Source: an uncultured Draconibacterium sp.
GTDB lineage: Bacteria > Bacteroidota > Bacteroidia > Bacteroidales > Prolixibacteraceae
Assembly (NCBI GenBank): GCA_947492175.1
Contig: CANLMQ010000027.1
Coordinates: forward strand, 1-64,000
Length of the DNA: 64,000 nucleotides
Direction of reading: 5' to 3'
The notes under the pieces were generated by a model. It did no database searches and was not told where the DNA came from. It was given only the letters and a program-made list of their open reading frames with translations. The translations under genes were made by a program, and so were the position numbers. Of the stretch, positions 9,075-17,906 are shown one piece after another (within the stretch, counting starts at the first letter, position 1; each line of letters begins with the position of its first letter).

Positions 9075-9727
9075 TAGCACAACGTTTTAAAAGCAATACC
9101 TAAATCACCATAATTTTGTTTTATTTCTGCCAGATCCAATGTTTGGATAAATTTTCCACTTTTCAGAAAAAGAACTTTTGAGCAGTATTTCTCAATCAAA
9201 TCAAAATCATGACTAACAATTACTATAATGCTATCATTGGTTTTTCGGGATATTATATCCCCAAAGATATATCTACCTTCATCGTCTAATCCATTTAATG
9301 GTTCATCAAACAATAAAATTTTAGCATTACTTATAATTGCCATGGCAATTAATAAACGTTTCTTCTGACCTTGAGAAAGTGTCTTCACTTTCTTGTCTTT
9401 TACCTCTTCAAGCTTACACAACTCCAGTTTATTATATACATCTGCCTTATTATTGAAATTGATCCCTGATATATTCAAATTCTGTATAACAGTCAAATCT
9501 GAATACAAAACTGGCTCCTCCGGAACAAATCCAATTTTCGAATCACTCGATGTATAATATATGCTCCCCCTAAATTTCACCAAATTTAAAATCGCTTTTA
9601 AAAAGGTTGTTTTTCCACTCCCGTTACGTCCAATAATGCCATAGCTATTACCTCTGGCAAATTCAAAGCTTAATTTATTTAAAATAACTCTTTTGTTAAT
9701 TCTTACCAATAAATCTTCAACTATCAT
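9074..9727 (-). CDS. ABC transporter ATP-binding protein
   Basis: 217 residues. The Walker A motif is GRNGSGKTT, the signature is LSQGQKKR, and Walker B is ILLFDEPLNGLD, followed by the H-loop SHD. It is first in a tightly linked operon with the permease (one-base overlap) and the membrane-anchored protein. The short length and single domain fit the ABC-2 exporter class. No regulator is adjacent. Confidence 0.88.
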   Translation of the reverse strand: MIVEDLLVRINKRVILNKLSFEFARGNSYGIIGRNGSGKTTFLKAILNLVKFRGSIYYTSSDSKIGFVPEEPVLYSDLTVIQNLNISGINFNNKADVYNKLELCKLEEVKDKKVKTLSQGQKKRLLIAMAIISNAKILLFDEPLNGLDDEGRYIFGDIISRKTNDSIIVIVSHDFDLIEKYCSKVLFLKSGKFIQTLDLAEIKQNYGDLGIAFKTLC

Positions 9728-10296
9728 ACTTTTAATATTTACATTATTAAGCTGAGTAGAACCTACTTAATCCAACATTAAGTTCATAATTATAAGTTAG
9801 AACAATCGTTATACCATTTGAACATTACCCTAAATAAGACAATCCAGACACCTTGCTTCTTAATTGCCAGTTTGCAATTGTGCCCCCCAATTATACTTTC
9901 TCAAGAACGTTTTTCAACACTTCCGCCTCCCCAGACAGCAAATAAAGGAATGAGTGGCAGAACTCTGTGGGAGGCTTATTAAAATAAACTTGTTTTTATT
10001 GACAATAGAAAGTTCGTGCATTTTATGTTTGTTATCATTGAATCCTGAATCCGGGGTACGAAATCAGGGGAACATTTTTAAATGATCAATCAAATTTAAA
10101 ATATTAAGTTAAAAAAGTCAACATATCTATTAACCCGAGGAAATGCCCTTTCATACAAAACTACGAATCAGCTCATTATAAAGCAACAGATGCTTTATAG
10201 CATAAAAAGTCTCTATTAAGTATTAACTGTAACAGATTTATCTCCTCATACAAAATAATAATTTTTTAGGGGCCTTTACTTATTAAAGAAAGAATA
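9728..10296. other. Gene-free stretch upstream of the ABC operon
   Basis: About 570 bases with no open frame that I trust. There are two overlapping small dyads near 9865-9895 (AATTG..CAATT). I looked on the minus strand for a small exported peptide gene that could be the ABC cargo and found only frames interrupted by stops without a start. The operon promoter presumably lies here. Confidence 0.4.
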
Positions 10297-10995
10297 CTAT
10301 TTCGACAATTTATCGTTTAGCAAATTATAGTCTGTATTGTAAATCGATTGTCTCGAAAGTTCGTTAATACGCTTATGACCTGAAACATACAGATATACCA
10401 CAAAACCAACAAAAACAATGGTGAGCCATTCTATACCTGTAAACAAGATAAAATCGTAAATTCCATGAAGCAGTATGGGAAAACCAAGCGCTTTTAATTT
10501 TAACCCGGCCTGTTGTTTTGGGTAAAACTTCGCCAAACCAAAATAAAATCCCATGGTAACACCAAAAACAGCATGTGCCGGAACAGCTGTTATCGCCCGC
10601 ATAATACCGGTGCTAATACCACCTTCCATTACATACATTACATTTTCAACTGCTGCAAAACCCAAAGCCACATAAACAGCATATACAATTCCGTCAAACT
10701 TTTCGTTGAATTCAGGACTTCGCCAGATTAAAATATAAAGTGCTACAAACTTCCAGAGTTCTTCGGAAAAAGCTGCCACCACAAATGCCTTCCACGCAGC
10801 TGCCGACAGTCCAGAAAATAATGTGGTAAAAGTTCCCAAAAACAGTTCGAGAAACAACACCGGAATCACAGTTAACCCTCCTGCAAATAATGCATATATT
10901 AACAGTCGTATGGGTTCTTTTTCGTATTTATCGCGAAAATAAATATAGGCAGCAATTATTACTACCGGAGCAAGTGCAACAATTAACAGGTTCAT
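10297..10995 (-). CDS. PrsW family intramembrane metalloprotease
   Basis: 232 residues, about seven to eight membrane helices. Family motifs are FSEELWKF (the E-E-xx-K box), ALGFAAVENVMYV, VPAHAVFGVTMG and the C-terminal LLHGIYDF, matching the PrsW/CPBP-like glutamic or metallo active-site arrangement. In Bacillus PrsW cleaves an anti-sigma factor; no sigma or anti-sigma gene is adjacent here, so the substrate is unknown. It lies 8 bases downstream of the SMP-30 gene on the same strand, so the two are probably co-transcribed. Confidence 0.85.
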   Translation of the reverse strand: MNLLIVALAPVVIIAAYIYFRDKYEKEPIRLLIYALFAGGLTVIPVLFLELFLGTFTTLFSGLSAAAWKAFVVAAFSEELWKFVALYILIWRSPEFNEKFDGIVYAVYVALGFAAVENVMYVMEGGISTGIMRAITAVPAHAVFGVTMGFYFGLAKFYPKQQAGLKLKALGFPILLHGIYDFILFTGIEWLTIVFVGFVVYLYVSGHKRINELSRQSIYNTDYNLLNDKLSK

Positions 10996-11003
10996 GCCCT
11001 AAA

Positions 11004-11948
11004 TTAGTTATTATCTGCGAAAAAGAAAGCCTCTACACCTTTTACTCCCGGCCGGGTTTTAAATACACCGCCGGCATTTGGGTATTTATCAAGCTCTTCT
11101 TCGCTTGTGTTTTGGCGCGCTGTAGTAATATACAGTGTCCCCAAATCGTTGTCGCCAAAAGCACAGGAGGTTACATTTTTGGCCGGCACATCAACTGTAC
11201 GAATCAGTTCACCGTTTTCAGGATTCCAACAGCCCACTGCAGCTCCACCCCATAAAGCCACCCACAAATTTCCATCTTCGTCAATGGTCATTCCATCGGG
11301 CGCCCCCATTTCAGAAGGAACTTCAACAGCTGTTTTGGGATTGTTGATTTCTCCGGTTTCATTATTGTAATCGTAGCCCATTACTTTTTGAGTTGGCGTA
11401 TCGATATAGTACATTTTTGTTTTATCGTACGACCACACAATACCATTTGAAATGCTTACATTTTCAACCATTTTGTTAATGGTTGTATCAGGATTTAAAC
11501 GATACAAGGCACCTGCATCCTTTTCGCCGGTGGTGCTCATTGTTCCTGCCCAGAAACGGCCGGACGGATCGCATTTCCCGTCGTTAAAGCGGTTATCGGG
11601 CAAATCTTCTTCCGGATCGACCAATAATTTTTTCGAGCCGGTTTTAATATCAAGCGAATAAATACCATTCTGCAAGGCAACCAAAACATTTCCCGATTCG
11701 GTGGGAACAACTGTACCTATCAGCTGACCGGTATACATTTCCTTATTGTTGGCAGTATTCGGATTATAAAAATTCAGGATTTTGCCTTTTATATTGATCC
11801 ACACCAGTTCGCCGGTTTTATAATTCCAAATGGCACCTTCGCCCAATTCCGATTTCGAATCGATTACCAACTCCACCTTCTCTGATTTTTGAGGCGAGCA
11901 GCTCACTAACAGAATTGTGATGATCGCAAAAAATGTTAGTTTCTTCAT
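11004..11948 (-). CDS. SMP-30/gluconolactonase/LRE family lipoprotein
   Basis: 314 residues. The lipoprotein signal peptide ends in TILLVSCSPQ, so Cys17 would be lipidated. The six-bladed propeller signatures are GEGAIWN (metal-binding Glu), NRFNDGKCDPSGRFWAGTM (Asn/Asp ligands) and SNGIVWSYDKTKMYYIDTP. It probably hydrolyses a sugar lactone in the periplasm; the substrate is not determinable. It sits 8 bases from the PrsW gene and 58 bases downstream of the purine phosphorylase gene, all on the minus strand. Confidence 0.88.
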   Translation of the reverse strand: MKKLTFFAIITILLVSCSPQKSEKVELVIDSKSELGEGAIWNYKTGELVWINIKGKILNFYNPNTANNKEMYTGQLIGTVVPTESGNVLVALQNGIYSLDIKTGSKKLLVDPEEDLPDNRFNDGKCDPSGRFWAGTMSTTGEKDAGALYRLNPDTTINKMVENVSISNGIVWSYDKTKMYYIDTPTQKVMGYDYNNETGEINNPKTAVEVPSEMGAPDGMTIDEDGNLWVALWGGAAVGCWNPENGELIRTVDVPAKNVTSCAFGDNDLGTLYITTARQNTSEEELDKYPNAGGVFKTRPGVKGVEAFFFADNN

Positions 11949-12006
11949 GGTTATTGGTCATTAGTTATTAGTTATTAGGTGGATTATTTACAGGATGAAC
12001 TATAGG

Positions 12007-12822
12007 CTAATCCAAACTCTGAATCAGCTCTTTCATTATCAAAGTCATCTTGGGCTCCGCTTTCATTGCTACTTCCTGCACTTCTTCGTGCGATATTTCC
12101 ACAATCTCGCCGGGCACCCCGCTGTCGGTAACTATTGATATTCCAAACACTTTTAGATCCATATGAATGGCAACAATTACTTCAGGCACAGTTGACATTC
12201 CCACAATATCAGCTCCTAAAATCCGGAACATTTTATATTCTGCCGGCGTTTCAAAAGTAGGTCCTGAAACTCCCACATATATTCCTTCTTTTACATCGAT
12301 GTTGTTTTCAAGCGCAATTAGTTTTGCTTTATTGCGCAGGCGTTTGTCGTAACATTTACTCATGTCGGGGAAACGCGGCCCGAGTTTATTATGATTTTTA
12401 CCACGTAAAGGATGATCGGGGAAAAAATTGATGTGATCGTTAATTACAACAATTTCACCTACTTTCCAATCGGGATTTAAACCACCACTGGCATTTGAAA
12501 CAAACAAATGCGAAATGCCCACATATTTCAGAACCCTCACCGGGAAAGTTACTTCTTTCATGTCGTAACCTTCGTAATAATGGAAACGGCCCTGCATAGC
12601 CAGCACTTCCTTTTCGCCCAATTTGCCATAAATCAGCCGCCCGGCATGACCATCAACTGTAGAAACCGGGAAATTAGGAATCTCTGTGTATGGAATAGAA
12701 TCCAAAATTTCAATTTCGTTTACCAGGCCTCCAAGACCGGTACCCAAAATTATTCCCACTTCAGGACTTGCCTGAATTCTTTCTTTTATGAAGTTCGCGG
12801 TTACTTTTATTTTCTCCAACAT
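12007..12822 (-). CDS. punA: Purine nucleoside phosphorylase
   Basis: 271 residues. It cleaves purine nucleosides with phosphate to the free base and ribose 1-phosphate. Family motifs are GIILGTGLGGLVNEIE, the phosphate-binding segment with MQGRFHYYEGY, FVSNASGGL, and the purine site EYKMFRILGADIVGMSTVPE. The start MLEKIKVTANFIKERI fits the family. That start places its first 62 bases inside the 3' end of lpxK in another frame, an unusually long overlap that suggests coupled expression. Confidence 0.93.
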   Translation of the reverse strand: MLEKIKVTANFIKERIQASPEVGIILGTGLGGLVNEIEILDSIPYTEIPNFPVSTVDGHAGRLIYGKLGEKEVLAMQGRFHYYEGYDMKEVTFPVRVLKYVGISHLFVSNASGGLNPDWKVGEIVVINDHINFFPDHPLRGKNHNKLGPRFPDMSKCYDKRLRNKAKLIALENNIDVKEGIYVGVSGPTFETPAEYKMFRILGADIVGMSTVPEVIVAIHMDLKVFGISIVTDSGVPGEIVEISHEEVQEVAMKAEPKMTLIMKELIQSLD

Positions 12823-13867
12823 AATTTAAAATCTTCTGGTTAAACGATTTTTTTTCCTCGTCGAGGAAATTTACCTGAACCGGCAAATAATACAATGCCT
12901 CCTTAAATTCATCGGTAAGTCCCGAGTTATCTTTAAAACGCATGGCATCTTTTTCGGTTGTAATAATTATTTTCTTTTCTGCTTTTACAGAAGCAAATTT
13001 ATTCATTATGGTTTGAATATCCTCAGCAGAATAATTATAATGATCAGGAAAAGTGAGGGTTTCAATCGTTTTTGAATACCGGGTCAGATATTTCTCCATC
13101 AGTTTAGGCGAAGCAATTCCTGTAACCAGCAAAACACCATAACTTTTTTCGTTATAAAACGGTTCGGCTAATGGTTTTGCCCCAAAAACAGGAGAAATCT
13201 TATCGTATTCCAATTTGGTAAAATACAATTTCTGGTATGGAAGCAAGCCCACATCGTTCCCTAAAATGCGGCGCATAATGGGCGTTACCTCATCGGGGCA
13301 TTTGGTAAAAATAATAATGTTGGCCCGGCGCATTTGATGCACACTTTCGCGTAAACGCCCAAGCGGCAACAGATGATCTTCTTTAATTTGCCGGTTGTAA
13401 TCGATAAGTAAAATATTAAGTCCCGGAGTAATGCGGCGGTGTTGAAAAGCATCGTCGAGCAAAACTACATCGGGCGATTTTTCCATATCAGCAGAAAGCA
13501 ATCTCTCTACTCCATCCACACGGTTTTCGCAAACCGAAACTGTAACTTCCGGGTATTTATTTTTAATTTGAAGAGGTTCATCGCCCACTTCAACAGCAGT
13601 TGAATCTGTTTCAACCAACCTGAATCCTTTGGTTTTGCGTTTGTAACCACGACTCAAAGTAGCCACTTCGTAGTTTTCTTTTAACAAGCTCACAAGGTAT
13701 TCGGCATGAGGCGTTTTGCCGGTGCCGCCAACGGTTATGTTTCCGATTGAAATTACCGGCACATCGAATTCGGTCGATTTCAGGATATTTAAATCGTACG
13801 CCCGATTTCGCAGATATACCGCAAAACCATACAACAAAGAAAGTGGATAGAGTATTATTTTCAGCAT
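12761..13867 (-). CDS. lpxK: Tetraacyldisaccharide 4'-kinase
   Basis: 368 residues. It phosphorylates the lipid A disaccharide precursor at the inner membrane. There is an N-terminal membrane-associated helix (MLKIILYPLSLLYGFAVYLRN), then the P-loop VGGTGKTPHAEYL, LSRGYKRKTKG, and DDAFQHRRI, as in the family. The ATG at 13867 is chosen over 13873. The C-terminal tail (NKSNRELHKRKNSGKS) overlaps the start of the purine phosphorylase gene. Confidence 0.93.
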   Translation of the reverse strand: MLKIILYPLSLLYGFAVYLRNRAYDLNILKSTEFDVPVISIGNITVGGTGKTPHAEYLVSLLKENYEVATLSRGYKRKTKGFRLVETDSTAVEVGDEPLQIKNKYPEVTVSVCENRVDGVERLLSADMEKSPDVVLLDDAFQHRRITPGLNILLIDYNRQIKEDHLLPLGRLRESVHQMRRANIIIFTKCPDEVTPIMRRILGNDVGLLPYQKLYFTKLEYDKISPVFGAKPLAEPFYNEKSYGVLLVTGIASPKLMEKYLTRYSKTIETLTFPDHYNYSAEDIQTIMNKFASVKAEKKIIITTEKDAMRFKDNSGLTDEFKEALYYLPVQVNFLDEEKKSFNQKILNYVGENKSNRELHKRKNSGKS

Positions 13868-14374
13868 GAACACAGGTTTTCAGAGAGCGAAGATAAGAAA
13901 CCGACAGGTAAATAAAAACTCTCCCGCAGGATAGTTAAGAGTTCACCTTCCGGAATAATTGGAAGATTTAGTGTTGAGCATTATTTCACAGGGTAAAGTT
14001 CAGAGTTTAGGATTCAGAGTTTAGAGTTCAGAGAACGTAGAGTATCCGGAATCCAGTAATCCAGTAATCCGAAAATCCGGCAATCACACCAAAACAAACA
14101 TATGACAAAAATCATGCAGTAATAAATTGCTTTTAACGCAATTTTAACAATCTATAGTTCGTAACTAAGACAGTAAACCCTTTATTATGATTTAACTACC
14201 AATAACTTTTTTCAATAAACCCTCGGTCAGTAGCCAGGCTACATCTCCCCGAAATTTAAGTTGCGCTACGCAACTGTAACCGATCTTTTAAATGCGCTCT
14301 TATCTTTCCCTATTTAGGGAAACTACTTTGTACTAACTACTCAGTACTATTTACTACATTTTAAATACAAGAAA
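13868..14374. other. Gene-free stretch with short direct repeats
   Basis: No gene seen. It holds short repetitive sequence: ttcagagtttag copies near 13990-14035 and a run of ATCCAGTAATCC-like units near 14049-14085. The promoter of the two lipoprotein genes should lie in its right part. Confidence 0.45.
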
Positions 14375-14893
14375 ATGAAAACACAAATTTTAAAACTAAG
14401 CTTATTTGCCCTGCTCCTTTTATATTTTGGAGCAGGGTGTAAAGACGACAATACTCCTTTGGATGAAACGATAAAGGCAGAGAATTATTTCGGAGTGTAT
14501 TCCGGCGACTTTAACCTCCTAAGAATGGCACCCAATGGTTATCTGGTATACGAAAATCCAGTAGTTGAAGAAATATCTACCACTATTGAAATAACGCCAT
14601 CGAATCTTGGAGATGACTTTCTTATGGTGTATGTTTCTGCTTATAACGATTCCATTTTATGCCAGTTTGACGAATCTACCGGATATATATGGATTAGAGA
14701 TACAGCTTATTCGTTTTACCTACGTACCCGAGATTTTGCTGAATTTGACGGCAACTATGATCATGCCGTTTCTACTTACGGAAATTTAGGAACTTGGAGC
14801 AATACAGATACTGTGGTATTTAGTATTGACTTTTTAAAAGATTTTAATGACAGTATTTATTACTGTGATACAAAAACAAAAAAAATAAATTAA
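14375..14893 (+). CDS. Unknown lipoprotein, 172 aa
   Basis: A lipoprotein signal peptide with lipobox FGAGC (Cys22) is followed by a mature domain rich in aromatic and acidic residues and short strands, looking like a small beta-rich secreted domain. I do not recognise the family. It is followed after 2 bases by a second lipoprotein gene, so the two form an operon. The mature parts of the two proteins show no obvious similarity to each other. Confidence 0.75.
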   Translation: MKTQILKLSLFALLLLYFGAGCKDDNTPLDETIKAENYFGVYSGDFNLLRMAPNGYLVYENPVVEEISTTIEITPSNLGDDFLMVYVSAYNDSILCQFDESTGYIWIRDTAYSFYLRTRDFAEFDGNYDHAVSTYGNLGTWSNTDTVVFSIDFLKDFNDSIYYCDTKTKKIN

Positions 14894-14895
14894 CC

Positions 14896-15402
14896 ATGAA
14901 AAAGATAAAACTAAGTGTAATGTTCTTGCTCTTATTATTTATTGTGGTAGGTTGCGATTGGATGTACAATTCCCCTGTTAAGTATAATGTTCATATATAC
15001 AAAACAAAAGGCGATTACAGGCATTTTTATACAATTAGGCTTTCAGGGGATGAAAATTTTAATTTATGGACTGCAGATAAAACCTTGGGGTCGGGCTTAA
15101 ATAAGGATACAATTTATATATGGAGGCAAAAAGCTGTTGATGGTTATGTAATTAGCGGTCCCGCGAAACTGTCCGAAGTATATCTCTCTCTTACATTTAA
15201 AGAGGTTCTTTTAAAAGAAATTGCCATGAATAATCCCGGACATGCACTACCGAACGATACATTGCAGAAGTATATTCTTGATGAAGATCCATATCTGGAA
15301 TTTTGGAGATGCACTTCTACTTTACAGTTAAAAGATTCAATAAGAATAAATGAAATAATACGAAACGGAGAAATTGAGAAATACTTTCAACGTTTAAAAT
15401 AA
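14896..15402 (+). CDS. Unknown lipoprotein, 168 aa
   Basis: The signal peptide MKKIKLSVMFLLLLFIVVGC has a lipobox VVGC with Cys20. The mature part is beta-rich early on (KYNVHIYKTKGDYRHFYTI) and helical later, ending in IEKYFQRLK. I do not recognise the family. It directly follows the other lipoprotein gene and precedes a possible small membrane-protein gene. Probably outer-membrane or periplasm facing. Confidence 0.75.
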   Translation: MKKIKLSVMFLLLLFIVVGCDWMYNSPVKYNVHIYKTKGDYRHFYTIRLSGDENFNLWTADKTLGSGLNKDTIYIWRQKAVDGYVISGPAKLSEVYLSLTFKEVLLKEIAMNNPGHALPNDTLQKYILDEDPYLEFWRCTSTLQLKDSIRINEIIRNGEIEKYFQRLK

Positions 15403-15408
15403 GAATTT

Positions 15409-15522
15409 ATGAACCTAGTATTTTTAAAACTAGGTGCAGTTGTTTTGCTTCTTACTTTTATTGGTTTCGGGCTTTCCCGACTGACCAAACAAAACGAAAA
15501 ACATCCTTTCATCAACGGCTGA
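15409..15522 (+). CDS. Possible small membrane protein, 37 aa
   Basis: The frame reads MNLVFLKLGAVVLLLTFIG followed by FGLSRLTKQNEKHPFING and a TGA. It is one membrane helix with a short charged tail, the layout of tiny inner-membrane proteins common in Bacteroidota, and starts 6 bases after the preceding lipoprotein gene. Its last five codons fall inside the first unit of the 42 bp repeat array, so the natural C-terminus may have been replaced when the array formed. Confidence 0.45.
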   Translation: MNLVFLKLGAVVLLLTFIGFGLSRLTKQNEKHPFING

Positions 15523-15758
15523 AAATTAAAACGGAATTAGAAACACATTTTCATCAGACGATAAAACCCTGAATCAAATTCCTGACATACTTTCATCAGC
15601 TGATGAAAACAAGAAATGAACTCAAAACATACTTTCATCGCTTGATGAAGATAAGAATCAAAATAAAAACGACCTTCCATCAGTTGATGGAAATTAGAAA
15701 CCAAGTTCCGACAAGCTTTCATAAACCGATGCTTGTACGAAACAAAATTACCGGATAA
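15507..15758. repeat. 42 bp tandem array A of inverted repeats (six units)
   Basis: Units begin at 15507, 15549, 15591, 15633, 15675 and 15717, exactly 42 bases apart. Each starts with an imperfect dyad; the best is TTTCATCAGCTGATGAAA at 15591, with related TTTCATCGCTTGATGAAG at 15633 and TTCCATCAGTTGATGGAA at 15675. The remaining 24 bases of each unit are A-rich and poorly conserved. The changes are often compensatory (cat/atg becoming ccat/atgg), which keeps the dyad. On the minus strand the array reads as 14-residue repeats (FHQLMKVC-like) without stops. Confidence 0.85.
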
Positions 15759-15910
15759 GCTCTTGCTCCTTTTGAGCGCACTTTTTTTAGTGGCCCAAAT
15801 AAATATCAGGCCTGTTTTGTTCAATACTTTTCAAATACATTAATGCATATTTTAATGAAAACCTTAAAAATTAAATTAACTAATCTTCGCAACGAAGAAC
15901 ACTTCCACTT

Positions 15911-16010
15911 TCACACCGAGGTAAACCCTCTACCCCTCGTTTGAGCACAGCGGTAACGAGGGGTTGGTTTACACGTCGTTTGTAACGACATTTTCGAGAA
16001 CATTCTCTTG
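15911..16010. repeat. Strong hairpin and phased small dyads between the arrays
   Basis: GTAAACC..CCCCTCGTT at 15921-15941 pairs with AACGAGGGG..GGTTTAC at 15955-15971, giving a long interrupted stem. Next come GTCGTT-tgt-AACGAC (15975-15989) and GAGAA-ca-TTCTC (15996-16007). The dyad centres are roughly 20 bases apart, close to the spacing in the flanking arrays. Confidence 0.6.
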
Positions 16011-16153
16011 ATAGCCTACCTTAACGTTTCAAAAAAAACTTCGAACAAAACAGCTCTGTAACATAAAAAACACACTTGAATTGTATAGGTACAATAGTGT
16101 ATATTTGATTTGTTAACAATCAAAAGAACATTGAAAACATACATAAAAGAGAA

Positions 16154-16405
16154 CTCCGCTGGCACGCGAAACCTTCACCGCAAAACCATACAAACTTTCG
16201 CCTCCACGCGAACGCTACAAAAAATCCTAAAACTGATTATCGCATAGCCGCGAATAATTCCCCTTAGGTAAAAAGACTGTTTCGCGAGACCGCGAAGATC
16301 TGTTTAAAACCAGAAACAGACATTCGCACGCTTGCGAAAATAAAAACTCGCATTCGAACAAGCTTTCGCGAGACTGACAAGCGTTCTTAAAAAGAAAGTA
16401 CCTTC
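16154..16405. repeat. 42 bp tandem array B of inverted repeats (six units)
   Basis: Unit starts are 16154, 16196, 16238, 16280, 16322 and 16364, again exactly 42 apart, but with a different dyad: TTTCGC-n-GCGAA (for example TTTCGCGAGACCGCGAAGA at 16280 and ATTCGCACGCTTGCGAAAA at 16322). In the unit at 16280 a second dyad, CTGTTT-n8-AAACAG at 16300-16319, is centred 21 bases after the first, so the true phasing is 21 bases. No frame stays open through it. Confidence 0.85.
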
Positions 16406-16739
16406 TTTAAAAGCCCAGCAATTATGGGAAACAGATCTCTTCAGCAATTTCCTTTGGCCGATATCAGAAAAACAGTAGGTTACTGTTTATTTGTTAATAG
16501 CACATTACCAAAATTCAGTATTTGGTCTATCTCTTCGCTAACCCATCTCATTATTATACCTTTGCCCCCAATGAATTGTAGCAACATTAAAATTCACGAA
16601 AGAAATAACGAGAGGGTTTTTACCGCCTTCAACTTAGTCTTTAAAAATCAGCTGGATAAGTTTATACCGCCAGGTTGCTAATATTCTCATTGCCTTTATT
16701 TATCCCCTCATTCAGTTTTTAATCAATTAGTTATATTTT
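16406..16739. other. Leader region of the porin/betaine operon
   Basis: No gene supported. TACCTTTG at 16557-16564 fits the Bacteroidota -7 box and would give a leader of about 170 bases before the porin gene; no clear -33 box is at the right distance. An 85-codon open frame at 16424-16681 covers this area and is rejected. Confidence 0.35.
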
Positions 16740-17888
16740 ATGGTTTCAAAACTTAAAATGGTTTTGCTATTTGTAGCAATGCCCATGTTTTCATTATTTG
16801 CCCAGGATAAACCTGAGCTTCATGTTGGCGGTGCACTCCGCTTTAATTACAATTTATCGTCGTGGAAAGAAGGACAAAAAAGCCGTGGTGGCGATTTTGG
16901 TTATGATCTTTTCCGTATCAATACCAAAGCAAAGTACAAAGGAGTTAAGCTAAATGCTGAATACCGTTTGTATTCCGAAGGATTTGGCGGAGGTATGTTA
17001 AAACAAGGTTGGGTAGGATACGACTTTACTCCGGAAAACAATCTCCAGATAGGTTTAACACAGGTTCCGTTTGGAATAACCCAGTACAATTCGCACAACT
17101 GGTTTTTCAGTCTGAATTATTATATGGGCCTTGAAGATGACCACGATATGGGAGTAAAATACACCCACAACAGCGAAAAGTGGTTGTACGCCATCGCTTT
17201 CTTTAAAAATGCGGAAGAACTTAATTTCGGAAGTAATTCAGATGTTTCCAACAGCCGGTACTCTTACGATGTAGGTTCTTCAGGTAACGGAATGTACCGA
17301 AACAAGGAAGTGAATCAGCTTAACTTAAAAGTGGTTCGCAAATTCAGCACCGGCAATGCAAATCATATGGCCGGAATTTCGACACAGCACGGAGGAATTT
17401 ATAACCTCGATACCGAAAACACGGGCGACCATTTTGCTCTGGCCGGCCATTACGAACTTAATGCCGGAAGGTGGAATGTAAAAGCACAGCTTTCGAAGTA
17501 CAACTACAATACTGAAAATCCAGCTGAACAGTCGAACGATGTAATTGCCATGACTGCTTATGGAGCACCGTACCTTGTAGCTTCCGAAGCAACTACCTAC
17601 ACGCTGGGAGTAGCCTATTCGCTACCAGTTGAGTGGGGTCCGGTTTCGAACCTGCAGTTTTACAACGACTTTGGATATATGGACAAAACCCTAAACAGCT
17701 TTAACGATTCATACATGAACGTTACCGGAATTTTGATTTCTGCCGGAAATGTTTATACTTATGTAGATGCAGCACAGGGAAAAGATCACCCCTGGATTGG
17801 ACCGGTTTGGACCGATGCTTTGGCAACCGGCACAGCAAATGCCGACTGGGAAATGCGCTTTAACATCAATATTGGTTATTACTTCTAA
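16740..17888 (+). CDS. Outer-membrane beta-barrel porin
   Basis: 382 residues with a signal peptide (MPMFSLFAQ cleavage region) and a mature protein of alternating beta strands ending in the terminal aromatic strand NINIGYYF, as expected for outer-membrane barrel insertion. Repeated YDFTPENNLQIGLTQVPFG-type segments resemble OprP/OprO-like phosphate-selective porins and related Bacteroidota porins. It is 18 bases upstream of the betaine ATPase gene on the same strand, so it probably lets compatible solutes or their precursors through the outer membrane; that role is inferred from context. Confidence 0.8.
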   Translation: MVSKLKMVLLFVAMPMFSLFAQDKPELHVGGALRFNYNLSSWKEGQKSRGGDFGYDLFRINTKAKYKGVKLNAEYRLYSEGFGGGMLKQGWVGYDFTPENNLQIGLTQVPFGITQYNSHNWFFSLNYYMGLEDDHDMGVKYTHNSEKWLYAIAFFKNAEELNFGSNSDVSNSRYSYDVGSSGNGMYRNKEVNQLNLKVVRKFSTGNANHMAGISTQHGGIYNLDTENTGDHFALAGHYELNAGRWNVKAQLSKYNYNTENPAEQSNDVIAMTAYGAPYLVASEATTYTLGVAYSLPVEWGPVSNLQFYNDFGYMDKTLNSFNDSYMNVTGILISAGNVYTYVDAAQGKDHPWIGPVWTDALATGTANADWEMRFNINIGYYF

Positions 17889-17906
17889 TCAGAAAATCGT
17901 GGAGTT

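Noticed and set aside
15537..15824. 95-codon minus-strand open frame with 14-residue repeats
   Set aside because: It exists only because array A has a 42 bp (14 codon) period without stops; composition is not protein-like and array B breaks in every frame.
15507..16405. CRISPR array
   Set aside because: Units are similar to each other only in the dyad, there are no identical repeats separated by unique spacers, and no cas genes are nearby.
16424..16681. 85-codon open frame upstream of the porin
   Set aside because: No family, contains the probable promoter, and codon pattern is unlike neighbours.
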